Part shown: positions 54,451 to 63,433 of the stretch, one piece after another
Layout of the letters: each line of letters begins with the position of its first letter
Position numbering within the stretch: the stretch's first letter is position 1
Assembly: GCA_035294305.1 (NCBI GenBank)
Contig: DATGLD010000051.1
Coordinates: forward strand, 124,001 to 188,000
Source: DASRBN01 sp035294305
Lineage (GTDB): Bacteria > Chloroflexota > Ktedonobacteria > Ktedonobacterales > Ktedonobacteraceae
DNA length: 64,000 nt
Direction: 5' to 3'
The notes under the pieces: model-generated
Database searches by the model: none
Seen by the model: the letters and a program-made list of their open reading frames with translations, nothing else
Told to the model about the DNA's origin: nothing
Made by a program: the position numbers and the translations under genes

Positions 54451-54882
54451 CTACTGCGCTGATACCTCGAACATTGCAATAGCGGTTGGCTCCCCAGGCG
54501 CGGAGATGGCAACCTGTATGGCCCAGGGGCCGCTCATAGAAAACCGGACGCTGGCGAGATATGTACCACTGCCTGAAGAACGCGCATCCGCGCGATCCGT
54601 ACCCATATCCATCGTCTCCATATTGCTTGCCAGGGTGACACGCGCATTGGAAACGGGCCGGTGCGTGGCGCTCAGCAGCACCTGGATTGAAAGAGAGGTG
54701 GGGCGAGTAACCGGTGGGGGATTGGGATTGACCCGCAGGGTAACAGAAAAAGGACCCGCCTGCGTGGTCTGCACCTGCGCGGTAGTACGTTGAGGCACGA
54801 TATTGGTGATGATGGTTCCCAGCCCCGTCACCAGGATAAGAAAGGCGATCCCCGCAGCAATTGCCAGCAGACCTCGCTTCAT
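54451..54882 (-). CDS. FixH/YtkA-like membrane-anchored protein
   Basis: 143 residues. One N-terminal helix (GLLAIAAGIAFLILVTGLGT) and an extracellular beta-sandwich: FSVTLRVNPNPPPVTRPTSL, ARVTLASNMETMDMGTDRAD and FSMSGPWAIQVAISAPGE. This is the FixH/YtkA fold; the Met-rich loop may bind copper as in related copper chaperones. It overlaps the Rieske gene by four bases (ATGA), so they are translationally coupled. Confidence 0.82.
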   Translation of the reverse strand: MKRGLLAIAAGIAFLILVTGLGTIITNIVPQRTTAQVQTTQAGPFSVTLRVNPNPPPVTRPTSLSIQVLLSATHRPVSNARVTLASNMETMDMGTDRADARSSGSGTYLASVRFSMSGPWAIQVAISAPGEPTAIAMFEVSAQ

Positions 54883-55682
54883 TTTGCTCCCGTGCCGGCC
54901 AGAGCCGGAACCCTGACCTGAATCACCTCGTCCTTGCCTTGCTGCGCGACGCGTGTATCCAGCCGTGGGAGCGCCGCCAGATAAGGTAACGGGGATGCAA
55001 CATCCGGCTTGCCATATTCAGTGAAAAGGCCACCGTGACAGGGACAGACATATTTGCGATCCTTCGCCTGCCAGTTGACGATACAACCCATATCTGTGCA
55101 GGCCGCCGAAAACGCGATAATCTCTCCCGCCTTCTCGCCCTGATCGCCGTCGCTGCGAATGACGTACCCTATAACGGAGTCGGTCGTAAAGCGAAGAGCC
55201 GAGTCGCCCAGGTCGGCCAGCTTCGCCACCGTCACCCACACTCCTTCGCCCGCCGGCACCAGGGATTCGGCCCATTGTTGAGGTTTTGTAGTGGTCTGCG
55301 TCGGCGTAGGGTGTTCCAGGGCCGCGCCAAGGCCAATCCCTACCACCATTGAAGCAGCGGCAGCGGCTCCTCCGCCCAGCAGGGCGCGCCGCGAGACGCG
55401 AGGCGATTTCTGCGATTTCTTCGCAAGGAAAGGGAAACGCTGCGGCTTCGCGGGCTGCTGGAGTTCCTGCTCGAGACGGGCCTTCAGTTCTGCCGCGAAT
55501 TCTGGATGCGGTTCGGCTTCTTCAAAAGAGGCGGAGCGAAATAGCGCGGCCATGCGGTATATCCTGGCTTTCGCGGGCGTCAATGTCTCCGGTGGATGGG
55601 CAACACGCCCCGCCTGAAGCTCCTCGATGAAGTGCTCCAATTCCAGATAGTCTTCAAAGCGTTCCTGGTCTTCGCCTGCCAT
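54879..55682 (-). CDS. Rieske iron-sulfur protein with anti-sigma-like N-terminus
   Basis: 267 residues. Residues 1-105 form an acidic helical region like anti-sigma domains (ERFEDYLELEHFIEELQAGR, PAKARIYRMAALFRS) without the usual zinc motif. An RRALLGGGAAAAA stretch and a hydrophobic segment (about 112-130) form the single anchor and look like a twin-arginine signal anchor. The C-terminus is a Rieske fold with CTDMGC (canonical CTHxGC; the first His ligand is Asp) and CPCHGGLF. A sigma gene lies directly upstream in the same direction, and the FixH-like gene overlaps by four bases. It may be a redox-sensing anti-sigma factor (inference). Confidence 0.83.
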   Translation of the reverse strand: MAGEDQERFEDYLELEHFIEELQAGRVAHPPETLTPAKARIYRMAALFRSASFEEAEPHPEFAAELKARLEQELQQPAKPQRFPFLAKKSQKSPRVSRRALLGGGAAAAASMVVGIGLGAALEHPTPTQTTTKPQQWAESLVPAGEGVWVTVAKLADLGDSALRFTTDSVIGYVIRSDGDQGEKAGEIIAFSAACTDMGCIVNWQAKDRKYVCPCHGGLFTEYGKPDVASPLPYLAALPRLDTRVAQQGKDEVIQVRVPALAGTGAK

Positions 55683-55769
55683 AATGTCCTGTTCTCCGCT
55701 AGAGGATAGCTTGCTCTCTGCAATGCATATCCTTATAGTCGGCCCCTCGCTCGCTTCATTACTATAATA

Positions 55770-56390
55770 TCACATGGCCTCTGTAACCATGTCTTCCAGA
55801 TCAGCCGCGCGCTTCAAGGCGCGGAATTGCAAAACCTTGACGTTTGCCTCCGTCAGGCCCATGCGAACTGCCGTATCTCGTATTGAAAGATTCAGCAAGA
55901 AGCGGCAGGTCAAAACTTCGCGATAATGTTCGGGTAAGGCGCGCAGAATGCGCTGCACGCGCTCGGCCGGGTGGCTGTTATTGGGCATAGCATCCTCTTT
56001 AGCCGGTCCTTCCCAACCCGCTTCCAGTAATTCATCGAGTGAGCTTGTCGAAATACGATAATGCGTTCGCCAGTAATCAGCAATGGTCGTACGCGCTACC
56101 TGAAACAACCATTTCTGGACGCTGAGCGCCCCTCGTTCCGTATCGACTCCCCGCACTGCCTTCATAAATATCTGTGACGTCAGGTCCTCGGCCTCTTCGC
56201 GATTGCCTACTTTGCTGTAAACATAGCGATAGATCAGACCCAGGTTCTCCTGGTAAAACGTCTGAAATTCCTGCACACCGGCTCCCCGAAAACTCTGCCC
56301 ACCAGCGGCATTCCTTACCGCCGCGAGGTCCATTCCCGATTGTTTTCCGCGCAGCGAACCCACGGTGTACTCCCTGCTAAAGCCTGTCAT
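55770..56390 (-). CDS. ECF sigma factor
   Basis: 206 residues with an N-terminal extension of about 40 residues. Region 2: FYQENLGLIYRYVYSKVGNR and EDLTSQIFMKAVRG, then WLFQVARTTIADYWRTHYR. Region 4: ALPEHYREVLTCRFLLNLSI and AVRMGLTEANVKVLQFRALK. ggag lies 10 bases before the ATG. It lies 87 bp upstream of the Rieske gene on the same strand, so the Rieske protein is a candidate regulator. Targets unknown. Confidence 0.9.
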   Translation of the reverse strand: MTGFSREYTVGSLRGKQSGMDLAAVRNAAGGQSFRGAGVQEFQTFYQENLGLIYRYVYSKVGNREEAEDLTSQIFMKAVRGVDTERGALSVQKWLFQVARTTIADYWRTHYRISTSSLDELLEAGWEGPAKEDAMPNNSHPAERVQRILRALPEHYREVLTCRFLLNLSIRDTAVRMGLTEANVKVLQFRALKRAADLEDMVTEAM

Positions 56391-56691
56391 AGATTTGTCG
56401 CTCCGCCCGGTAGGATAGCTGTTAATCCCAGCGCTCGGACCTCTCGCTCCTAGGAAGTTGCTTTGTCGTACAAATATTACTACGCCGTAGGGTTACGCTG
56501 CTCGCTTGATCGCATTATGCAACCGATTAAGTCCGTAGCATATTATATACCAATTGTGGCCGGTTGAACAGCACACTACTCCGGTGATTCCATAGAGGGG
56601 GCAGAGATCCTTCGCCGCGCCAGGTCGTCCAACCAGTCCGACACCTCTTGCCTCGACCCCTTCTGGTAACCACCAGTAATAATATAAGCCC
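56391..56691. other. Intergenic region, nothing recognised
   Basis: No gene supported. Frames here are shadows or extensions of the DinB gene. AT-rich at 56520-56560, which might contain the sigma factor promoter, but no clear hexamers were found. Confidence 0.35.
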
Positions 56692-57222
56692 CTACAACGG
56701 CGTCCCCTGCTTCCCCAGCGTCCCGCGTAAGAGCGAAATCTCGCCATAATGCGTAAACAGGTGTGAAATAGAAACCTGGCCAATCGTCAAAATAGCGGGC
56801 ATGTTGCCCAGCGGCTTCACCGTCACCATGCGCGCGGACAGCTCCGCTCCACCATCGGTAATACCGGCCAGGTAATCCTCGTATTCGCGCCATACCTGCC
56901 CGGCATACTGCATAAAGAGCGCTGCATCGACGATGCGCAGCGCGCGAGCCTCCCTGGTTGGCATGCCGGTACCCTGCACGCGCGGCGGCAGGCCCAGGCG
57001 CTCGTGCCAGTTACCCTCGGCCCAGATGGTTGGGCGACCCTGCAAAATAAAGCGCAAGATGTTGTCCTCGGTACGCACACTGTGCCACATCAGGAACGCG
57101 ATGCTGTTGCCGCGCCCCTCAATTGTGGCGTTCCATTCTTCAGGCGCGAGGTCGCTAACGGCTTCGCGCATCCAGTCATGCAGGCGTTTCTGCTCGTGCC
57201 GGAAAAATTCGATGATGTCCAT
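56692..57222 (-). CDS. DinB family protein
   Basis: 176 residues of the DinB_2/YfiT-like four-helix fold. Seen: FFRHEQKRLHDWMREAVSDL, FLMWHSVRTEDNILRFIL (metal-ligand His at the usual place) and ISHLFTHYGEISLLRG with the last His. Ligands H-H-H are kept. DinB-like proteins act as thiol-dependent transferases (mycothiol or bacillithiol) or unknown hydrolases. ggagg is 9 bases before the ATG. Confidence 0.87.
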   Translation of the reverse strand: MDIIEFFRHEQKRLHDWMREAVSDLAPEEWNATIEGRGNSIAFLMWHSVRTEDNILRFILQGRPTIWAEGNWHERLGLPPRVQGTGMPTREARALRIVDAALFMQYAGQVWREYEDYLAGITDGGAELSARMVTVKPLGNMPAILTIGQVSISHLFTHYGEISLLRGTLGKQGTPL

Positions 57223-57424
57223 GATGGATAGCCTCCTTGGTGTATTCGAGTCTATCTTATTCTATACGCTTCGCGACAAAACAGGAAGGCGCGGCGAATA
57301 GGGGCCAGGGCGATTTACCAGGCGAGTGAACAAGAACATCTTTGATGATTTTTCCAGCAGATCGGATAATGCGGTAGACATTGGGACAGGCGCCATGCCC
57401 TATCCCTATATCTCCTTACTGCCC

Positions 57425-58144
57425 TTATAGATTGTTCTCCTCCAACGGCGCCACCGGCTGTTCCGCCCCCTCGGCAGGACGAGGGGCAAGCTGGCGCCAG
57501 GGGATGCGCACACGCGAGTCGATATCACGCAGGTGCATGTCGTCATTGTAGTGAATCAAGCGCCAGCGGGGCGGTCTATCAGGATGCGTACTTTTGTGCC
57601 AGTGGGTGATAGAGGTATTATAGGTATCTAAGCCGGTTTGGGGATAGTGGACGGTGTTGATACCGAAGAAATACAGGAATGAGATGCCGATAACTCCTCC
57701 ATGGCAAACGATGACGATAGTTTTGCCTTCGTGCTCGCGCAGTATGCGGTCAAGCGCCGTACTCACGCGCAGCACGAATTGTCCCCAGTTCTCGCCGCCA
57801 GGAGCTACCTGGCGAAAAGGCGTCTCGCGAAAGTTTACCGCGCCAAATTTTGCGCGATACTCTTCCACGCTCATACCGTCGGCTGCGCCATCGCGCAGTT
57901 CATGCACTTCATCATCAAATACTATCGGTAATCCCAGTGCGGGCGCGATGATTTCAGCAGTCTGACGGGCACGCTTCAGCGTGCTGGAGATCAGCACGTC
58001 AGCGGCAATTTCGCCGGTCGCGGCCAGCCGGTCGCGCAGGTGTTCGGCCTGCCGAATGCCCAGCGGCGAGAGCGCCGTGTCGCCAATGATATCGTGAATT
58101 GCTCCTAACGCTTCCCCATGTCGAATCAAATACAAATGCGTCAT
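57425..58144 (-). CDS. Histidine phosphatase family protein
   Basis: 239 residues. The catalytic motif is LYLIRHGEALG, with Arg in SSTLKRARQTAE, Glu in DDEVHELRDGA and the second His in IVIVCHGGVIG. This is a phosphoglycerate mutase-like phosphatase. ATG 58144 with ggagg 12 bases upstream is used; an upstream frame to 58252 has no such site. The C-terminal 50 residues are not part of the core fold. Substrate not assigned. Confidence 0.88.
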   Translation of the reverse strand: MTHLYLIRHGEALGAIHDIIGDTALSPLGIRQAEHLRDRLAATGEIAADVLISSTLKRARQTAEIIAPALGLPIVFDDEVHELRDGAADGMSVEEYRAKFGAVNFRETPFRQVAPGGENWGQFVLRVSTALDRILREHEGKTIVIVCHGGVIGISFLYFFGINTVHYPQTGLDTYNTSITHWHKSTHPDRPPRWRLIHYNDDMHLRDIDSRVRIPWRQLAPRPAEGAEQPVAPLEENNL

Positions 58145-58540
58145 AAAAAAGTATTGCCTCCAGTATTTTGTTTCTGCCAAAAACAAGCTGTCTCTATTAT
58201 CTTCGTTACTTCTCAGGAATTGGACGCCTGCATAGCACAAACAGGCTGTCATTAGTAAGGACGTTCTTTCCTGTCCTTTTTATGGCACGCTGGATACTTC
58301 TATGTCAAGTTCCAGAGCAACCCGGAAATTCCATCTCTTCCTTTAGAATGTTTGGGATAGCAACCGGCTCATGCTAACAGTCCACACTACTGTGATGAAA
58401 ATATGACTAAAACTATAAAAGTACCATACTCTTTCCATGGTCATATACCTTCCTTCATCATACCCTTGCTCTCCTCGATAGGCCTCTTCTTGTGTTACAA
58501 CGAATATTTGAGATAGACAAAGTGGCTCCTTAGATAAGTA
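58145..58540. other. Intergenic region before the second MITE copy
   Basis: No gene supported. AT-rich, without clear promoter or hairpin. Confidence 0.35.
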
Positions 58541-58681
58541 ACGAATTCTGCCATCCACTCATAATTCTTTCAGCGGGCCTACGGCCCGTCAGGACGGGAG
58601 GGGAAGCAAGCGGGGACACCCCGCACCCCGGCAGGGGTGAACCCCCTGCACCCCGAGTTATGAGTGGATGTCAGACGAATT
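58541..58681 (-). mobile_element. 127-bp MITE-like element, copy 2, with 7-bp target duplication
   Basis: Element 58548-58674 is the reverse complement of the copy at 33207-33333 with about four mismatches. TIRs 58548-58564 and 58658-58674. The direct repeat ACGAATT flanks it exactly (58541-58547 and 58675-58681). The element ends 10 bp before the -35 box of the next gene, as copy 1 ends 11 bp before another -35 box. Confidence 0.88.
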
Positions 58682-58684
58682 ACA

Positions 58685-58713
58685 TAGACATTGTCTAAAA
58701 AGTGTGCTATATT
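58685..58713 (+). promoter_or_regulatory. Promoter of the 58.7 kb gene
   Basis: TAGACA (58685-58690), 17-bp spacer, TATATT (58708-58713), immediately downstream of the MITE. Confidence 0.65.
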
Positions 58714-58750
58714 GGTAAAAAGTTTTTTGAGGAATGGGGATTACGTACCT

Positions 58751-59125
58751 ATGGCAGACAATCAACACAGAAAATCAGCCGAAGGCGCCCAGGGACTCAT
58801 CCGGTCATATGTGACCGAAATTTATCCCCAGCCTCTGAGCGCCAAAAACATCCAGGCTCTTTCTGTAGATACGGTGTTTGCCGGTAAGTGCCACATTGAG
58901 GTCGGGCAACATCTCGATCCTCGTATTGCGCACACCCTTCAGGAGCGCGTGCTGGCTATCTTTGCCAACAGAGCGCAGGATCAGTTCCTGGTCTGTACCT
59001 CTCATCGCGGCGCATGGCAGGATATGCCATATATCTTCGGGAAACGAGAAGTCACGGACGTTCAGGAAGCCTCGCATGTAAAAAAATCCCCCCAGGTTCT
59101 CTCACCCACAAGCGCCGATTGTTGA
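58751..59125 (+). CDS. Hypothetical small soluble protein
   Basis: 124 residues. MADNQHRKSAEGAQGLIRSY start, a central beta-rich part (FAGKCHIEVGQHLDPRIAHT), and QFLVCTSHRGAWQDMPYIFG near the end. No membrane helix. ATG 58751 fits the promoter at 58685. Not recognised; it may depend on the MITE-adjacent promoter. Confidence 0.62.
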   Translation: MADNQHRKSAEGAQGLIRSYVTEIYPQPLSAKNIQALSVDTVFAGKCHIEVGQHLDPRIAHTLQERVLAIFANRAQDQFLVCTSHRGAWQDMPYIFGKREVTDVQEASHVKKSPQVLSPTSADC

Positions 59126-59303
59126 TGGCCAGAATCCAATCATGCGGAATATGATACAATAATTTCTAAGCTTTCTTGCGCCATGTAGAAGGCCTGGGAA
59201 TAGCACTTCTGGGGGGATCTGCTTCTTCTGCAAGGTGTTATTTCGCCCGCTTGTCGTTCCTTTTAGCTTCGACCGCGTGAAGTTTCAGAAAAGGTGGACA
59301 ACC

Positions 59304-60008
59304 ATGAGCACTCGCCTGGCCAGGCAAATTGTTTTCCTGCACTCCGACGTTCCCTTGATTGCCGTCATCTTAGCCTCGCTCACCTCATTTGTATTGATTG
59401 TTCTCCACGCGCTCGGCTGGCAGGTGTGGTTAATGATGATCCTTATCCTGCTGGCCTGGCTGCCCGTCTTTACCATTATTACGAGGTCGCTTTACCGGCG
59501 CGACCGCTGGATCGCCTTCTTTTTCGTCCTGCTGATTTCCCAGAGCGTCCATTTCATAGAACATATCGCGCAAATGGCCCAGATTCATATCATGGGTCTG
59601 AGCGGTACGCAGGCGCATGGACTGATCGGCCAGCTTGACCTGGAGTGGGTGCATTTCCTCTTCGATGCCTGCTGGGTACTCGTTTGTGTCTACATCCTGT
59701 TTTTCCTCTACCACAAGACAAACCCCTGGCTGTGGCCGCTCATCATCCTGGCTAGCTGGCACGCCATCGAGCATGTGGCGATCATTCATTACTACATCAC
59801 GACCGGCATTGTTGGCTCGCCGGGTCTGCTGGCACAGGGAGGCGCTATCGGCGGCGGTCTGCCGATCACACGTCCCGACCTGCACTTCCTGTACAACCTG
59901 GCGGAAGAAATCCTCATCATTGTCGCCTATATCCACCAGATCAGGCGGCTCCCTGCTGCCGCCAGTGACGAGGTGGGATCAGCGCAGGTAAGGGTTGAGG
60001 TGGCTTAA
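59304..60008 (+). CDS. Polytopic membrane protein of unknown function
   Basis: 234 residues with about six hydrophobic helices (VPLIAVILASLTSFVLIVLH, LMMILILLAWLPVFTIIT, FFFVLLISQSVHFIEHIAQM, WVHFLFDACWVLVCVYILFF, LWPLIILASWHAIEHVAII and ILIIVAYIHQI). Several His-Glu pairs (HFIEHIA, HAIEHVA) in helices suggest metal or heme binding, as seen in membrane di-iron or cytochrome-like proteins. aaaggtgg precedes ATG 59304. Not recognised. Confidence 0.7.
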   Translation: MSTRLARQIVFLHSDVPLIAVILASLTSFVLIVLHALGWQVWLMMILILLAWLPVFTIITRSLYRRDRWIAFFFVLLISQSVHFIEHIAQMAQIHIMGLSGTQAHGLIGQLDLEWVHFLFDACWVLVCVYILFFLYHKTNPWLWPLIILASWHAIEHVAIIHYYITTGIVGSPGLLAQGGAIGGGLPITRPDLHFLYNLAEEILIIVAYIHQIRRLPAAASDEVGSAQVRVEVA

Positions 60009-60039
60009 AGGGTCTGGAAAACAAAAACCTGGGGAGAGA

Positions 60040-60120
60040 GAGGAAAGGACCGGCCCTGTAACGGGGTAGGTGGACAACCAGGAACCCGGCACAGGGCCGA
60101 CCCTTTCTTCCTTTCCTTAT
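60040..60120. repeat. Imperfect inverted repeat at the disrupted AKR start
   Basis: GGAAAGGACCGGCCCTGT (from 60040) pairs imperfectly with ACAGGGCCGACCCTTTCTTCC near 60090-60115. It sits where the aldo/keto reductase N-terminus should be coded. Confidence 0.5.
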
Positions 60121-60956
60121 CGTTCGCCGTGCTGGATGCCTACGTCGATGGGGGTGGCAATTTTATTGATACCGCCGATACCTATGGCAATGGCACATCC
60201 GAAAGTATTCTTGGTCGCTGGATAAGTGCGCGCAAAAACCGCGACCGTATCGTTATCGCGACGAAAGTCGGCAGTCGTATGGGCAATGATCCCAACGCGC
60301 AGGGTCTCTCGCGCCGTCATATTATGGCGGAAGTCGAGGCCTCGTTGAAACGCCTGCAGATCGACGTGATCGACCTCTACCAGGCGCATCGCGACGATCC
60401 TACTACGCCGCTTGAAGAAACCATGGCCGCATTCAATGACCTGGTGCAGCAGGGCAAGGTGCGTTACATAGGAGCTTCCAACTACAGCGCCACTCGCCTG
60501 AGAGAAGCCCTTGACGTGAGCGCGATGCATCACTATGTGCGTTACGAGTGCTTGCAGCCACTCTATAACCTGCTTGACCGCGGCGACTATGAAGGTCAAC
60601 TCGAGGCGCTCTGCCTGCAAGAAGGACTCGGTGTCATTACTTACTTCTCGCTGGCGCGCGGCTTCCTTAGCGGCAAGTATCGTCCAGGCAAGGAAATGCC
60701 ATCCAGCCCACGCGCCAAGGCAATCCAGGAGCGCTATATGAACGAGCGCGGTTGGAGCATACTTGAACAGCTTGATCGCATCGCGGTAACTCATTCCGCG
60801 ACGGTAGCGCAGGTGGCGCTGGCCTGGATTATGGCGCAACCCGGTATCACTTCGGCCATTGCCAGCGCCACTTCTGTGGAACAGGTACGCGACCTGCTCG
60901 GCTCTGTCAATTTACGCCTCAGCGCGGATGAACTGGAAATGTTGAACAGGGGCTAA
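60120..60956 (+). pseudogene. Aldo/keto reductase, N-terminally truncated
   Basis: About 276 residues of an AKR fold. The catalytic set is present: Asp and Tyr in FIDTADTYGNG, Lys in IVIATKVGSR and His in LYQAHRDD; later VRYIGASNYSATRL and LAWIMAQPGITSAI. The frame reads S-F-A-V-L-D-A-Y from 60120, matching the internal family sequence, so the first 35 or so residues including strand beta-1 are missing. An imperfect inverted repeat occupies that place. A GTG at 60129 could start a shortened protein, but no ribosome site is seen. Activity is doubtful. Confidence 0.72.
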
Positions 60957-60996
60957 CAGATAAGGCCACAAAGTTACGGGTACGTTATACGTTGCC

Positions 60997-61074
60997 GGAG
61001 GGCGACCACCAGGGTGCGCCCCTACTATGAAACGCCGTCGTCATTGTAAGGGCGCACCCTGGTGGTCGCCCTCC
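60997..61074. repeat. Dispersed repeat family B, palindromic pair (copies 5 and 6)
   Basis: Arms 60997-61025 and 61046-61074 (29 bp, one mismatch) with GGAGGGCGACCACCAGGGTG as outer sequence. It lies 40 bp after the AKR gene and could serve as a terminator. Confidence 0.8.
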
Positions 61075-61341
61075 ACGGGGTGCAACACGTCGATAACCAA
61101 TGGATGAAGATTTCCCATTGTTCTCCTTATCCCTCACCTCTAGCGCAAAAATCGGCATGCCATCTATGCGCACTAGTCACACGCTTGCCGGGTGATGAGA
61201 CTACTAAAAGACCAGTACATGATCTTATTTCCAGGGGCAAAATCAAGCATACTTTCTACAACGCTTCAATGGATAACGAAGCGATGATTAAAACTTATGA
61301 ATGAAAAAAAGACTGTTTTCAGTTAGAAAAGGAGCATTACA
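61075..61341. other. Leader region of the Vgb-like gene
   Basis: No gene supported. The ribosome site aaaaggag lies at the right end. No clear promoter hexamers. Confidence 0.35.
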
Positions 61342-63234
61342 ATGCAAACAATGCAAACTTCTCGTCTCTGGAATGTGTGTTTCAAATTGGGGTTCATCGT
61401 GTTTATGCTGGTAGGCATCCTGAGCCTGAACGGCGGCAGGGTGCTGGCGGCCTCTAATCCCGGTTCTATTACCGAGTATACTATTCCCACCGCCAACAGC
61501 TTCCCCGGCGACATTACCGTGGGGTTCGACGGCAACCAGTGGTTCACCGAGAGTGAAACGAACAAGATCGCGCGTATTACACCCAGCGGTCAAATCACCG
61601 AGTTTCCAACTCCTACCCTGGGCAGCAGTCCGCAGGGCATCACACGCGGCCCCGATGGCGCGCTGTGGTTTGTTGAGACGGCCGCCAACCAGATTGGGCG
61701 TATCACCAGCAGCGGGCAGATCACTGAATATCCTCTGCCGACTCCCAATAGTTTTCCCGAAGAGATCACAACCGGCCCGGATGGTGCCCTGTGGTTTAGC
61801 GAGTCAGGCACCAGCCGTATCGGGCGCATGCTGCCCAGCGGCCAGTTCGCCGGCGAATACCAGGCCACACCTGGAAGCGTACCAGAGGGTCTTACGAGCG
61901 GCCCGGACGGCAATATCTGGTTCACTGAGGACCGTGGCAATGCCATCGGGCGTGTGACGATCCCAGGTTTTCAAGTGAGCGAGTTTCCTGTCCCCACAGC
62001 CGACAGCGGCCCCGCCAGTATTGTTACCGGCCCGGATGGCAATCTGTGGTTCACTGAAGCCGACGCAGGACAGGTTGTCGTAGCCAATACCAGCGGTCAG
62101 TTCATCCAGACATTTGCCCTCGGCTCGGGCAGCAACCCGGTAGGTATTACGAAAGGGACCGATAGCGCCCTATGGGTCGCCGAGCAGGATGGTAACATCG
62201 CACGCATCACACAGTCCGGCAGCATGACCACATTCCCGGTTCCGGGTGGCGCCACAGGTCTGCCAACCAACATAGTTGAGGGGATTGATGGCAACATCTG
62301 GTTTACGCTGTTCCATGGCAATTCTATCGGCGTTCTGAATACGGGCAGCAGCCAATACTCGGCCCAATACACCATTCCCAGCGCGGGCAGTGGCGTTGAA
62401 GGTATCACAACCGGCCCCGACGGTGCGCTGTGGTTTACCGAGTTCTATGCCAGTAAGATTGGGCGTGTAACCACCGGCGGCCAGTTCACCGAGTATCCTC
62501 TGGCGGCCAATAGCAATCCTACGGATATCGCGGTTGGTAAAAATGGCGTCCTGTGGTTCACTGAAGTAGGTTCCAACAAGATCGGTCGCATCACTACCAG
62601 CGGACAAATTGCCGAGTTCACCGTTCCCACGGCCAATAGCGACCCCTATGGCATCGTCAAGGGACCTGATGGCAACATGTGGTTCACCGAGACCAGTGGC
62701 GACAAGATCGGCAAGATCACACCTACAGGCAAGATCACCGAATATACGGTTCCAACTGCTGGTGGCGGTCCGCGCGGTATCACGGTCGGCCCTGATAAGG
62801 CTCTCTGGTTCGCTGAAATCAGCGGCAGCAAGATTGGTCGCATCACGACTAAGGGCAAGATCACAGAGTTCGCGCTCCCGTCAGGAAGCAATCCCAACAC
62901 CATCACCAAAGGCCCCGATAGCGCGCTGTGGTTTACTGAGGCTGGCTCCAGCAGTATCGGGCGCATCACCACCACTGGCCAGGAGACGCAGTATGCACTG
63001 CCTACCAGCGGAAGCTATCCACAGAATATCGTGACGGGTTCAGACGGCAAGCTCTGGTTTACCGAGTACTTCGGCGACCAGGTCGGCAGCATCACTACTA
63101 GCGGCCAGGTCTACGAGTACCCAACCATGCACTCGTTTAACTCATTGCCTTACGGCATCACGAGCGGCCCGGATGGCAACATCTGGTTCACCGAGTTCAA
63201 CGGGAACGGCATCGGCAGCATTATCCCTAACTAA
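61342..63234 (+). CDS. Secreted Vgb-like (streptogramin lyase family) 14-repeat beta-propeller
   Basis: 630 residues with a signal peptide (FIVFMLVGILSLNGGRVLAA). Fourteen repeats of about 42 residues share G-P-D-G-x-x-W-F-T-E and K-I-G-R-I-T, enough for two seven-bladed propellers; virginiamycin B lyase has one. The propeller fold is certain, catalytic activity is not: secretion and doubled size argue for binding or structural use. aaaaggag lies 8 bases upstream. No antibiotic-resistance context is seen. Confidence 0.88.
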   Translation: MQTMQTSRLWNVCFKLGFIVFMLVGILSLNGGRVLAASNPGSITEYTIPTANSFPGDITVGFDGNQWFTESETNKIARITPSGQITEFPTPTLGSSPQGITRGPDGALWFVETAANQIGRITSSGQITEYPLPTPNSFPEEITTGPDGALWFSESGTSRIGRMLPSGQFAGEYQATPGSVPEGLTSGPDGNIWFTEDRGNAIGRVTIPGFQVSEFPVPTADSGPASIVTGPDGNLWFTEADAGQVVVANTSGQFIQTFALGSGSNPVGITKGTDSALWVAEQDGNIARITQSGSMTTFPVPGGATGLPTNIVEGIDGNIWFTLFHGNSIGVLNTGSSQYSAQYTIPSAGSGVEGITTGPDGALWFTEFYASKIGRVTTGGQFTEYPLAANSNPTDIAVGKNGVLWFTEVGSNKIGRITTSGQIAEFTVPTANSDPYGIVKGPDGNMWFTETSGDKIGKITPTGKITEYTVPTAGGGPRGITVGPDKALWFAEISGSKIGRITTKGKITEFALPSGSNPNTITKGPDSALWFTEAGSSSIGRITTTGQETQYALPTSGSYPQNIVTGSDGKLWFTEYFGDQVGSITTSGQVYEYPTMHSFNSLPYGITSGPDGNIWFTEFNGNGIGSIIPN

Positions 63235-63433
63235 GAGCATTGGTAGGATATGGACATTGTAGCGGAAGTATTCTCAATAATAACGGAGGTTGCCCACTTC
63301 AAGTGGATGGCCTCCGTTGTTCTTACCCTCTGACGATGAAGGGTAACAACCACTTTCGGGCATGTCATTCTGAGCGAAGCCAAGAATCATAAAACGTCTG
63401 TTAGCATTTGAAAAACCTATAAAGGAAAAACTC

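Noticed and set aside
56576..56893. Minus-strand frame running through the DinB 3' end
   Set aside because: Shadow of the DinB gene in another frame; no independent start signal.
61342..63234. Virginiamycin B lyase as an antibiotic-resistance gene
   Set aside because: Signal peptide and doubled propeller do not fit the cytosolic resistance enzyme.
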